NCBI GenBank assembly: GCA_937982505.1
Contig: CALJLV010000026.1
Coordinates: 1 to 15,246, forward strand
Direction: 5' to 3'
DNA from: an uncultured Desulfobacteraceae bacterium
GTDB lineage: Bacteria; Desulfobacterota; Desulfobacteria; Desulfobacterales; UBA2174
DNA: 15,246 nt
Shown: positions 7,516 to 15,201 of the stretch, in pieces
How positions within the stretch are numbered: position 1 is the stretch's first letter
Layout of the letters: each line of letters opens with the position of its first letter
Program-made: the position numbers and the translations under genes
Notes under the pieces: model-generated
What the model was told of the DNA's origin: nothing
The model's database searches: none
The model's input: the letters and a program-made list of their open reading frames with translations, nothing else

Positions 7516-7578
7516 GCGTTGGGATCGTTTAGAGCGTTAAGATCGTTGGGATCGTTTAGAGCGTTAAGATCGTTGAGA
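7516..7578. repeat. 9-bp short tandem repeat array (7 units)
   Basis: Seven 9-bp units occur in tandem: GCGTTGGGA, TCGTTTAGA, GCGTTAAGA, TCGTTGGGA, TCGTTTAGA, GCGTTAAGA, TCGTTGAGA. The pattern is (G/T)CGTTnnGA. Units 1-3 (7516-7542) and 4-6 (7543-7569) match at 26 of 27 bases, so this is a duplicated three-unit block plus one unit. It fills most of the gap between pyk and the 68-aa gene and abuts the latter's start region. The sequence is unrelated to the 9-bp array at 1832-1903, but unit length and block size are the same. Confidence 0.92.
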
Positions 7579-7583
7579 TGTTT

Positions 7584-7597
7584 TCGGACCGGTCCGA
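7584..7597. repeat. 14-bp perfect palindrome in the pyk downstream gap
   Basis: TCGGACCGGTCCGA reads the same on both strands. It lies between the 9-bp array and the pyk stop codon (7630-7632). No U-run follows on either strand beyond the TTTT at 7581-7584 on the plus-strand left side. On the minus strand it is followed by AAAA, so it is not a normal terminator for pyk. It could be a protein-binding site or chance in GC-rich DNA. Confidence 0.4.
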
Positions 7598-7629
7598 CAA
7601 GATTGAACCCCTGCCCTCCGACTTTTAAC

Positions 7630-9033
7630 TTACAGCCGCTTGACCCACAGCATGTTGGTGGTCCCGGCCGCATAGAGAGGCCGCCCGGCGGTGATCACCG
7701 CCAGATCGCCGGCGGCCGCCTTGCCGCTGTCCAGGGCCGAGGCGGCCGCCTTTTCGATCATCTCGTCGGTGTCGTCGGTCAGCTCCAGGCACCACGGCAC
7801 GCAGCCCCAGACCAGGGTCAGGCGCCGGGTGGTTTCCGGGTCCGGGCTCAGGGCGATGATCTTGGGCCGGGGCCGAAAACGGGCGATGTGCATGGCCGTG
7901 GTGCCGCTGCGGGTGGTGGCCACGATGGCCGGAGCCCCCAGGTGTTCGGCCGTCACGCAGGCCGCGTAGGAAACAATCTGGGAAATTCCCTGGCGGGGAA
8001 TCACCTCCAGGTACTTGGCGTGGGGGTAGCGCAGCTCGGCGCTGCGGGCGATCTCGGCCATGTAGCGCACCGCCTCCACCGGATAGCGGCCGCTGGCGGT
8101 CTCCTCGCTGAGCATGACGGCATCGGCCCCGTCCAGCACCCCGTTGGCCACGTCGGCGGCCTCGGCCCGGGTCGGGCGGGGCGAATCGACCATGGAACGC
8201 AGCATCTGGGTGGCGATGATCACCGGCTTGCCCGCCAGGTTGGCCTTGCGCACGATCTCCTTTTGGATGTTGGGCACGGTTTCCAGGGGAATTTCCACCC
8301 CCAGATCGCCCCGGGCCACCATGATGGCGTCCGAGACCTCGATGATGGCATCGATGTTCTCGAGGGCTTCGTGCTTTTCGATCTTGGCCACGATGGGGGT
8401 GGTCAGCCCGGCCAGGTGGATCCGGCGGCGCACGCTGAGCACGTCCTCGGCGCGCCGCACGAAGGAAAGGGCCACGAAGTCGACCCCGTTTTCCAGCCCG
8501 AAGGCCAGGTCCACCAGGTCCTTTTCCGTCAGGGCCGGCGCCTTGATGCTCCCCGTGGGCAGGTTGATCCCCTTGTGGCGGGTGAGCATCCCGCCGGTGA
8601 TCACCCGGCAGAAGAGCTCGGTGCGGGTGGTTTTTTCCACCACCAGCTCCAGCAGCCCGTCGGCCAGCAGGAGGCGGTCGCCGACCTTGGCGTCCCGGGG
8701 AAGATCCGCATAGGAGACCGAGACCCGGTCCTCGCTGCCTTCCACCGTCTCGGTGGTCAGGACGAAAGGCTTGCCCGAAAGCAGGCGCACCCCCGGTTCG
8801 GGGATGCGCCCGACGCGGATCTTGGGGCCGCACAGGTCCTGCAAAATGCCCACGGGTTCGTTTTCTTCGGCCGAAATGGCGCGGATGCGGGCGATCGTCT
8901 CGCCGTGTTCGTCGTGGGTGCCGTGGGAAAAATTGAGGCGCGCCACGCTCATCCCGTTGCGGATCAACCCCCGGATCACTTCCGGTGACCGGCTGGCCGG
9001 TCCGATGGTGCAGACGATCTTGGTGCGCGGCAT
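7630..9033 (-). CDS. pyk: Pyruvate kinase
   Basis: A 467-residue pyruvate kinase, usual length for the bacterial enzyme. It converts phosphoenolpyruvate and ADP to pyruvate and ATP in glycolysis. Visible motifs are the N-terminal TKIVCTIGPAS and ARLNFSHG (31-38), the B-domain segment 70-165 with QDLCGPKIR at its start, the active-site signature IVAKIEKHEALENIDAI (214-230, catalytic Lys in IEK), ARGDLGVE (240-247), and the substrate-binding region ATQMLRSM...PRPTRAEAADVANGVLDGADAVMLSEETASG. The C-terminal allosteric domain is present (about 330-467, with ATTRSGTTA). The ATG at 9033 is preferred over one six codons upstream, because AAGGAGG sits exactly in front of it. The first 58 nt lie inside the end of holA in another frame, so translation is likely coupled. 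Confidence 0.97.
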   Translation of the reverse strand: MPRTKIVCTIGPASRSPEVIRGLIRNGMSVARLNFSHGTHDEHGETIARIRAISAEENEPVGILQDLCGPKIRVGRIPEPGVRLLSGKPFVLTTETVEGSEDRVSVSYADLPRDAKVGDRLLLADGLLELVVEKTTRTELFCRVITGGMLTRHKGINLPTGSIKAPALTEKDLVDLAFGLENGVDFVALSFVRRAEDVLSVRRRIHLAGLTTPIVAKIEKHEALENIDAIIEVSDAIMVARGDLGVEIPLETVPNIQKEIVRKANLAGKPVIIATQMLRSMVDSPRPTRAEAADVANGVLDGADAVMLSEETASGRYPVEAVRYMAEIARSAELRYPHAKYLEVIPRQGISQIVSYAACVTAEHLGAPAIVATTRSGTTAMHIARFRPRPKIIALSPDPETTRRLTLVWGCVPWCLELTDDTDEMIEKAAASALDSGKAAAGDLAVITAGRPLYAAGTTNMLWVKRL

Positions 9034-10472
9034 GGCGCCTCCTTGCGGCAAAGAGAGAAGATCAGCGCCTCGAGCGCCAGGCGCCCCGAAGCGGCGCCGC
9101 CTTTCAAGGCCCGGTCGGCCTCGGTCAGCCGTTCGAGGAAGGCCTGGAGCTGCGGGCCGGAAAACCGCTGGGCCTGCTTGAGCAGCAAATACACCGGATA
9201 GGCGCTCTGGGGATTTTTCACCAGAACCAGGTCGGTGTCAACGCCGCGGCGCCGCTTCCCGCCCTCCCGGGATTCCGGATGCCAGGCCGCCACCTGGTCC
9301 CGCAGGCGCCGGTCCTGGGCCTGGAGGACCGGCACCACCAGACGCTGAAAATCGCCGTAGCTCATGCGGGCCGACCAGGCCTGACCCTCGGGGCCGTCCA
9401 GGAAACCGCGGGCCAGGATCCAGCGGCGGGTCTGGTTGACAAGCGCGGCCAGGATCTGCAGGGGATGGGTTTCCCCCTCCAGGAGGGAATCGAGGGCCTG
9501 AAGGGCCGGTTCCAGGTGGCCGTCGCCCACGGCCCCGGTGAGGGCATAGACGGGATCCTGACGGCTGCGCGAGAGAACCTGGCGCACATCCGCGGCGGTG
9601 ATTTCCGTGCGCCGGCCGGTGTAATCCATCAGCTTTTCAAGGCTCTGGACGAAGGTGCGCAGATGAAAGCCGGTCATTTCCAGCAGGGCGTCGCAGGCCT
9701 CCGGTCCCATGCGCTTGCCGCCGGCCCCCAGGACGGCGCGCAGCTGGGCCTGCAGCACCCGCTGCTGTACCTCGCGGTCCGCCCGGCGGTCGCCCGCCGG
9801 CACGGTGCAGTCCACCACCGACCCCACCCGTTCGAAGACCTTGAAGAGCTTGCGGCGCCGGTCCACGGCCTCGGCCGTCACGATGAGGTGATGGCCGGCG
9901 GGGAACCCCCGCTCCAGGGCCCGGGTCAAGACCTCGGCATCCCCTTCCCCGGCCGGGACCCTCAGGCCCTGCTGGCGGCACCAGTCCACCAGGGCGGCCA
10001 GCCATTCGTCCTGCCCGGGAGCCATGTCCGCCGCGTCCAGCAGGCGCCGGCGGGCCTCGGCATCCACTTCGCCCGGCTCCAGGCGGTGGAATCCGAGCAC
10101 CGTCATCAGCGCCCTGGCCGCCTTGGCGGTCTCATGATCCTGCTGGGCCTGACGGGCCTTTTCGAGAAACGCGCGCGTGTCCAGCGCGTCGTGAAAAAGG
10201 CGGGCTTCGGACAGGATCACCACCCTGGCGTCGCCCAGCAGCGAATAAGTGTTGACCCTGGCCAGGGCCTCGTTCAGCGCACCGGCCGACGCCCCATCCA
10301 GGCGCTCGATCTGGTGGACGCCCGGATGGGGCCCCAGCAGACGCGCGCAGAGGGCCTCGACCGCCTGCTGGCGCAGCATCTCCTCGCCGTGGATCAGGTA
10401 GACCGGGGCGGCGGCTCCCGGTTTGAGCCCGTCGAGATGGCGGTCGAGCTGGTCGTGGGTGATCTCGGTCAT
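8976..10472 (-). CDS. holA: DNA polymerase III subunit delta (HolA)
   Basis: A 498-residue clamp-loader delta subunit, the wrench that opens the beta clamp during loading. The N-terminal part has PVYLIHGEEMLRQQAVEAL (23-41) and VNTYSLLGDARVVILSEARLF (73-93). The later part has HHLIVTAEAVDRRRKLFKVF (194-213), then ITAADVRQVLSRSRQDPVYALTGAV and LQILAALVNQTRRWILARG, typical delta-domain helices. It is about 150 residues longer than the E. coli protein. Most of the excess is a polar segment at about 94-190 between two conserved parts of the first domain, plus a ~22-residue Pro/Ala/Arg-rich tail after ALIFSLCRK that lies over the start of pyk. The start ATG at 10472 has only a weak ribosome-binding site. 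It follows lspA by 54 nt on the same strand. Confidence 0.9.
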   Translation of the reverse strand: MTEITHDQLDRHLDGLKPGAAAPVYLIHGEEMLRQQAVEALCARLLGPHPGVHQIERLDGASAGALNEALARVNTYSLLGDARVVILSEARLFHDALDTRAFLEKARQAQQDHETAKAARALMTVLGFHRLEPGEVDAEARRRLLDAADMAPGQDEWLAALVDWCRQQGLRVPAGEGDAEVLTRALERGFPAGHHLIVTAEAVDRRRKLFKVFERVGSVVDCTVPAGDRRADREVQQRVLQAQLRAVLGAGGKRMGPEACDALLEMTGFHLRTFVQSLEKLMDYTGRRTEITAADVRQVLSRSRQDPVYALTGAVGDGHLEPALQALDSLLEGETHPLQILAALVNQTRRWILARGFLDGPEGQAWSARMSYGDFQRLVVPVLQAQDRRLRDQVAAWHPESREGGKRRRGVDTDLVLVKNPQSAYPVYLLLKQAQRFSGPQLQAFLERLTEADRALKGGAASGRLALEALIFSLCRKEAPCRAPRSSAPSDRPAGHRK

Positions 10473-10526
10473 GGTTCTGAATGGCGTCTGGTTCCCGGCG
10501 GCCGCGGCGTCCGGGCCGCTGCTGTC

Positions 10527-11033
10527 TCAGCCGCGCCGGTCCTCGGGCAGCCGGCGGCTCAGCATGAGCACCAGGAAGATGCCGATGCCCACGGTGATGG
10601 CGCTGTCGGCCAGGTTGAAGGCCGGCCAGTGGTAGCGGCCCACGTGGACGTCGAGAAAATCGATCACCCGGCCCATGCGCAGCCGGTCCACCAGATTGCC
10701 CAGGGCCCCGCCCAGGATCAGGGCAAAGGCGGTGCCCAGCCAGGGATGGCCGGGCGGGGTGCGGTGGAAGAAAACCAGCAGCAGGCCGACGGCCAGGACC
10801 GTGGCCGCCAGAAAGAGAATGGCCCGCAGAACGGGATCCTGGCCGGCCAGAAACCCGAAAGCCCCGCCGGGGTTGTGGATATGGATCAGGTTGAAAAACC
10901 CCTCGATCACCGGAATGGCGTGGTAAAGGGGGATCCTGGCCTGGACCAGCAGCTTGGTGGCCTGGTCCCCGGCCAGGACGGCTCCGGCCACCAGGATCAA
11001 AAGGATGTATTTGCGCCCCGAGGGGGTCAACAC
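10527..11033 (-). CDS. lspA: Lipoprotein signal peptidase (signal peptidase II), GTG start
   Basis: A 168-residue inner-membrane aspartyl protease that removes signal peptides from diacylglyceryl-modified prolipoproteins. It has four hydrophobic helices. Conserved motifs are GDQATK (22-27), HNPGGAFGF (53-61), GNLVDRLRMGRVIDFLD (112-128, catalytic Asp125) and FNLADSAITVG (139-149, catalytic Asp143). The start is a GTG at 11033. GAGGAG stands at ideal spacing, and that site shares bases with the ileS stop codon (TGAGGAG), which couples the two genes across a 10-nt gap. A longer reading frame extends into ileS but is not conserved. The ileS-lspA order is a classic arrangement in many bacteria. 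A likely local substrate is the lipoprotein at 14043-14435. Confidence 0.96.
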   Translation of the reverse strand: MLTPSGRKYILLILVAGAVLAGDQATKLLVQARIPLYHAIPVIEGFFNLIHIHNPGGAFGFLAGQDPVLRAILFLAATVLAVGLLLVFFHRTPPGHPWLGTAFALILGGALGNLVDRLRMGRVIDFLDVHVGRYHWPAFNLADSAITVGIGIFLVLMLSRRLPEDRRG

Positions 11034-11043
11034 GGCCGGCTCC

Positions 11044-13839
11044 TCAGCGACCGAGCTGCCCCAGCGCCGCCTGGCAGCGCGGACAGACCTCGGCCGCCGC
11101 CCCCACCGCCGGATGGTGGACCCAGCAGCGCGGGCATTTTTCCCCGGCGGCGACCGCCACGGCCACCTGGAGGTCGGCGACGGTCTCGCCGGCCATGGCC
11201 TCCGGAGGCGCGGGCGCATCGCTCAACGCGGCCGCCGAAACGATGAACAGAACCGCCAGATCCGGGGCGAAGGGGGCGAGCCGGGCCAGGGTGTCCCCTC
11301 CGGCATGAAGGGTCACGGCGGCATCCAGGGCATGGCCGATGCGTTTTTCGGCCCGGGCCGCTTCCAGGGCCCGGGTCACCTCCGAGCGCACCGCCAGCAG
11401 AAAGTTCCAGCGCTCGGCCAGGGCCGGATCCTCCCAGCGCGGATCGGGATCGGGCAAAGCCGCCAGGTGGACCGAGTCGAGGCCGTCGCCCCGGGCGCCT
11501 CCGGGCCGGTGCCGCCAGATCTCCTCGGCGGTAAAGCAGAGGACGGGGGCCATGAGGCGCGTGAGCGCATCCAGGATGGCGGCCATGGCCGTCTGGGCGC
11601 CGCGCCGCTCGACCGAGGCGGGCGGGGCGGTGTAGAGCCGGTCCTTGAGCACGTCCAGGTAAAAGGCCGACAGATCCACCACGCAGTAGTTGTGCAGGGC
11701 GTGGTGGATGGTGTGGAACTCGTAGCGATCGTAGGCCCGGCGGCACTTGCGCACCAGCTCCTGGAGCCGGTGCAGGGCGAAGCGGTCGATTTCGGCCAGC
11801 CTTTCCGAGGGCAGGGCGTCGCCGGCCGGATCGAAGTCGTAGAGGTTGCCCAGCATGAAGCGGCAGGTATTGCGGATGCGCCGGTAGGCGTCGCTGAGCT
11901 GCCTGAGGATGTTGTCCGAGATGCGCACATCCTCGCGGTAGTCGGCCGCCGCCACCCACAGGCGCAGCACCTCGGCGCCGAACTGCCGGATCACCGCCTC
12001 CGGGGCCACCACGTTGCCCACGGACTTGGACATCTTTTTCCCGTCGGCATCCACCACGAAACCGTGGGTCAGCACCGCCTTGTAGGGTGCCCGGCCCCGG
12101 GTGCCCACCGCGGTGAGCAGCGCCGAGTGGAACCAGCCGCGGTGCTGGTCGCTGCCCTCCAGGTAGAGGTCGGCCGGCCAGGTCAGGTCGGGACGGTCCT
12201 CGAGCACGGCCGCGTGGCTGACCCCCGAGTCAAACCAGACATCCAGGATGTCGGTCTCCTTGACGAACCGGTCATGGCCGCAGCCGGCGCAGACGGTCCC
12301 GGCCGGCAGCAGTTCTTCGGTGGCTCTTTCGAACCACACGTCGGCCCCCTGGGCCTCGAACTGCTGATAGACCGCCTCCATCACGGCCGGGTCGGCAAGG
12401 ATCCGCTCGCAGCGCTGGCAGTAAAAGACGGCGATGGGCACGCCCCAGGCCCGCTGGCGCGACACGCACCAGTCCGGCCGGTTTTCGATCATGCCGTAAA
12501 TGCGCTCCCGGCCCCAGGCCGGAATCCAGGAGACCGTGTCGATGGCCGCCAGCGATTTTTGGCGCAGCCCGGTGCGCTCCATGGAGATGAACCACTGGGG
12601 CGTGGCCCGGAAGATCACCGGCTGCTTGCAGCGCCAGCAGTGAGGATAGCTGTGGCGCAGGTGGCGGCGGGCCAGAAGCGCCCCGCGGGCCTCGAGGTCG
12701 GCCATGATCCGGTCGTTGGCCCTGAAAACGAAGGTGCCGGCCACACCGGGCACCTCGTCGGTGAAACGGCCCTGATCGTCCACCGGCGAGTAGCTTTCCA
12801 GCCCGTAGGCCAGCCCCACCTCGTAGTCCTCGCGGCCGTGGCCCGGAGCGGTATGCACGCAGCCGGTGCCGGCCTCCAGGGTCACGTGGGTCCCCAGAAC
12901 GATGAGCGCCTCGCGCCCGTAGAGGGGGTGGCGGCAGCGCTTGCGCTCCAGGTCGGCGGCGGTCAGGCGGCCCAGGACGCGATACTCGGGGATGTTGAAG
13001 ATCTCCATGCACCCGTCCACCAGCGCCTCGGCCACAATGAGAACCTCGGTCCCGGTGTCCACCGCGGCATAGGCGAAATCCGGATGCAGGGCCACGGCCA
13101 GGTTGGCTGGCAAGGTCCAGGGGGTGGTGGTCCAGATCACCAGGGAGACCGGCCGTCCGGCGATCCGATCCGCCAGCGGGGGCAAGGCGTCCGCCAGGGG
13201 GAACTTGACGAAGATGGACGGCGACCCCTCGTCGGCGTATTCGATCTCGGCCTCGGCCAGGGCCGTCTGGCAGCTGCAGCACCAGTGGATGGGCTTCTTG
13301 CTGCGAAACAGGCTGCCGTCCAGGGCGAACTTGAAGCATTCGCGGGCGATGACCGCCTCGTAGCGGTAGTTCATGGTCAGGTAGGGATCTTCCCAGTGGC
13401 CCATAACCCCCAGACGCTTGAATTCGGCGCGCTGCACGTCGATGAAGCGCTCGGCGTAGGCCCGGCACTTGCGGCGCACCTCGGCCTGGCTCATGGAGAG
13501 CTTGGCGGCCCCCAGCTCCTTGTCCACATTGTGCTCGATGGGCAGCCCGTGGCAGTCCCAGCCCGGCACGTAGACCGCGTCGCAGCCGGCCATCTGGCGG
13601 CTGCGCACGATGATGTCCTTGAGAATCTTGTTCATGGCCGTGCCGATGTGGATGTGGCCGTTGGCATAGGGCGGACCGTCGTGCAGAATGAAGGGGGGGC
13701 GTCCGGCCGACGCCTGACGGATGCGCCCGTGGAGATTTTCCCGATCCCAGCGTTCCAGTTGTTCCGGTTCGCGCTGGGCCAGGTTGGCTTTCATGGGAAA
13801 GGGGGTCTGGGGTAGATTGAGGGTCTTCTTGTAGTCCAT
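11044..13839 (-). CDS. ileS: Isoleucyl-tRNA synthetase
   Basis: A 931-residue class I aminoacyl-tRNA synthetase, close to the E. coli length, that charges tRNA(Ile). The nucleotide-binding signature is PPYANGHIHIGT (56-67); the fourth position of the usual HIGH is Thr. The KMSKS loop is GKKMSKSVGN near residue 600. The editing domain (about 200-400) includes WTTTPWTLPANLAV. The C-terminal zinc site has two CxxC pairs, KCPRCW near residue 903 and VCPRCQ about 20 residues later. The ATG at 13839 has GGAGG in front. The C-terminal zinc ribbon and length indicate the bacterial (type 1) enzyme that is typically mupirocin-sensitive; this last point is family knowledge only. It appears to be the first gene of an operon with lspA, holA and pyk. 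Confidence 0.98.
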   Translation of the reverse strand: MDYKKTLNLPQTPFPMKANLAQREPEQLERWDRENLHGRIRQASAGRPPFILHDGPPYANGHIHIGTAMNKILKDIIVRSRQMAGCDAVYVPGWDCHGLPIEHNVDKELGAAKLSMSQAEVRRKCRAYAERFIDVQRAEFKRLGVMGHWEDPYLTMNYRYEAVIARECFKFALDGSLFRSKKPIHWCCSCQTALAEAEIEYADEGSPSIFVKFPLADALPPLADRIAGRPVSLVIWTTTPWTLPANLAVALHPDFAYAAVDTGTEVLIVAEALVDGCMEIFNIPEYRVLGRLTAADLERKRCRHPLYGREALIVLGTHVTLEAGTGCVHTAPGHGREDYEVGLAYGLESYSPVDDQGRFTDEVPGVAGTFVFRANDRIMADLEARGALLARRHLRHSYPHCWRCKQPVIFRATPQWFISMERTGLRQKSLAAIDTVSWIPAWGRERIYGMIENRPDWCVSRQRAWGVPIAVFYCQRCERILADPAVMEAVYQQFEAQGADVWFERATEELLPAGTVCAGCGHDRFVKETDILDVWFDSGVSHAAVLEDRPDLTWPADLYLEGSDQHRGWFHSALLTAVGTRGRAPYKAVLTHGFVVDADGKKMSKSVGNVVAPEAVIRQFGAEVLRLWVAAADYREDVRISDNILRQLSDAYRRIRNTCRFMLGNLYDFDPAGDALPSERLAEIDRFALHRLQELVRKCRRAYDRYEFHTIHHALHNYCVVDLSAFYLDVLKDRLYTAPPASVERRGAQTAMAAILDALTRLMAPVLCFTAEEIWRHRPGGARGDGLDSVHLAALPDPDPRWEDPALAERWNFLLAVRSEVTRALEAARAEKRIGHALDAAVTLHAGGDTLARLAPFAPDLAVLFIVSAAALSDAPAPPEAMAGETVADLQVAVAVAAGEKCPRCWVHHPAVGAAAEVCPRCQAALGQLGR

Positions 13840-13883
13840 GGGACCTCCGCTGACGATGTCATCAAGACAGGCTGAATCGGCCA

Positions 13884-13912
13884 GAAATAGAATGATGCCT
13901 TGCCCCTGTCAA
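13884..13912 (-). promoter_or_regulatory. Candidate promoter of ileS
   Basis: On the minus strand a perfect -35 TTGACA (13912-13907) is followed after 17 bases by TATTTC (13889-13884), a weak -10 match (3/6). The start point would be near 13877, leaving a leader of about 40 nt before ileS. The -35 lies within a palindrome at 13896-13923. Confidence 0.4.
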
Positions 13913-13923
13913 GGGGCTTGGCA
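13896..13923. promoter_or_regulatory. Imperfect 28-bp palindrome over the ileS -35 region
   Basis: The core is GCCCCT (13902-13907), GTCA, AGGGGC (13912-13917), a perfect inverted repeat. It is flanked by TT on both sides and then by the complementary TGCC (13896-13899) and GGCA (13920-13923). The symmetry spans the proposed -35 box of ileS. It could be an operator or a cruciform/hairpin; no known factor is assigned. Confidence 0.45.
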
Positions 13924-13925
13924 CG

Positions 13926-13953
13926 TTGACAATCCGCCTCCCCTTCGACTAAG
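13926..13953 (+). promoter_or_regulatory. Candidate promoter of the lipoprotein-tilS pair
   Basis: A perfect -35 TTGACA (13926-13931) is followed after 16 bases by ACTAAG (13948-13953), a weak -10. It is divergent from the ileS promoter, with only 13 bp between the two -35 boxes. The leader to 14043 would be about 80 nt. It contains two small perfect hairpins: GGCCCG (13980-13985) with CGGGCC (13992-13997), and ATCGG (14007-14011) with CCGAT (14016-14020). Confidence 0.35.
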
Positions 13954-14042
13954 GGAGAGGATCAGAACCGTTGCCCGGAGGCCCGGGGAATCGGGCCGGG
14001 CACCCCATCGGATACCCGATCGTGGAGGGAAAGGAAAGGATC

Positions 14043-14435
14043 ATGAAGCGTGGACGGACCTTGGCAATCCTGCTGGCGGCGGCGGTCATCCTGGGCGGCT
14101 GCGCGGCCCTGGTGGTCGGCACCGGCGCCGGCGTCGGGGTGTACAGCTACATCGAGGGCGAACTGCGCCGGGCCTATCCCAACGACGTCCAACAGACCCT
14201 CGCCGCCTGCCGCGACACCCTGGCCCAGTTGCAGATCCGCATCGAAAATCAGACCAGCGACGGGATCCAGACCACCCTGCAGGCCAAACGGCCCGACGGC
14301 ACCCCGGTCACGGTCAAGGTCACCATGCTGTCGCCGCGGGTCACCGAGGTGGGGGTGCGCTCCGGGGTCATCGGCCTGTGGGACAAGCAGATCTCCGAAC
14401 TGATCCATACCACCATCGCCCAGCGGCTCGCCTGA
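14043..14435 (+). CDS. Putative DUF3568-type lipoprotein
   Basis: A 130-residue predicted lipoprotein. It has a short signal peptide (MKRGRTLAILLAAAVILGGC) with lipobox LGGC and the modified cysteine at position 20, so it should be matured by LspA and anchored in a membrane. After a glycine-rich stretch (VVGTGAGVGVYSYIEGEL), the remaining domain resembles the small DUF3568 family found in Desulfobacterota and related groups: YIEGELRRAYPN, then CRDTLAQLQI, then TTLQAKRPDGTPVTVKVTML, ending in a regular helix ISELIHTTIAQRLA. Function is unknown for the family. The ATG at 14043 is preferred to one 24 codons upstream because AAAGGA precedes it and the signal peptide begins there. It is followed 31 nt later by tilS on the same strand, so the two are probably co-transcribed. 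Confidence 0.8.
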   Translation: MKRGRTLAILLAAAVILGGCAALVVGTGAGVGVYSYIEGELRRAYPNDVQQTLAACRDTLAQLQIRIENQTSDGIQTTLQAKRPDGTPVTVKVTMLSPRVTEVGVRSGVIGLWDKQISELIHTTIAQRLA

Positions 14436-14466
14436 TCCATCCGTCCCGCTGGTCCCCGGGGTAGTC

Positions 14467-15201
14467 ATGGCCCGCCAAACCGAGGATCGCTTCCTGGCCA
14501 GAGTGGAAGGGTACATCCGCCGAAACGGCCTCCTGGACCGGGATGATGCGGTCCTGGTGGCCGTTTCGGGGGGGCCGGATTCGGTGGCCCTGCTCCTGGC
14601 GCTGAACCGCCTGGCGCCGTCCTGGGGCTGGCGCCTCAGCGCGGCCCACCTGCACCATGGTCTCAGGGGCGCCGCCGATGCCGACCTGCGCTTCGTGGTC
14701 GAGCTGACCCGAAGCCTGGGGGTCTCCCTGGTCAGCGCCAGGGTCGACACCCGGGCCGAGGCCAGGGGCCGGCGGCTCTCGCTGGAAACCGCGGCCCGCC
14801 GGCTGCGCTATCAGTTTCTGGACCGCTGGGCCGACGCCGGCGGATGCCGGCGCGTCGCCCTGGGCCACCAGCGCAACGACAACGCCGAACTGGTCCTGAT
14901 GAACCTGATCCGCGGCACGGGCCCCCTGGGGCTGGCGGCCATGGCGCCGCTGCGCGCCGAGCGCTACATCCGCCCCCTGCTGGATCTGGACCGCCGGGAT
15001 ATCCTGGACTTTCTCCAGGCCGCGGGCGCGGACTACCGCGAGGACGAAACCAACCGGGAACTGGCCCATACCCGCAACCGGGTGCGCCGGATCCTGATCC
15101 CGCTGCTGGCGCGGCGCTTCAATCCGGCCGTGGTCGCCGCCCTGAACCGCACGGCGGTCATCGCCCGGGATGAGGAGGACTGGCTGACCGGCATCACCGG
15201 C
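14467..15201 (+). CDS. tilS: tRNA(Ile)-lysidine synthase, N-terminal fragment
   Basis: The first 245 residues of TilS, cut at 15201 where adapter begins in the same frame; the frame has no stop through the adapter. The enzyme attaches lysine to C34 of the tRNA(Ile) with anticodon CAU, changing it to read AUA. The PP-loop ATP pyrophosphatase motif SGGPDS is at 34-39, followed by AAHLHHGLRG (59-68), ALGHQRNDNAE (131-141; the family usually has HHADDQAET here), and later RPLLDL, DETN and RNRVRRILIPLL. The C-terminal tRNA-binding domains are missing from the window. The ATG at 14467 has only a weak GGGG site. In many relatives ftsH follows tilS; here that would be outside the window. Confidence 0.94.

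Noticed and set aside
7509..7673. N-terminal extension of the 68-aa protein with LNDLNALNDPN repeats
   Set aside because: It is the 9-bp array read in frame plus the end of pyk; no ribosome-binding site or plausible conserved sequence.
10954..13815. 953-codon open frame on the plus strand opposite ileS, and other long antisense frames (for example 8985-11246, 3415-4950, 7447-8988)
   Set aside because: Long stop-free antisense frames are expected opposite GC-rich genes. The opposite strand holds clearly recognisable proteins with motifs and ribosome-binding sites.
13840..13925. T-box riboswitch upstream of ileS
   Set aside because: The leader is only about 40 nt and lacks the specifier stem and T-box sequence; the element is not expected in this lineage.
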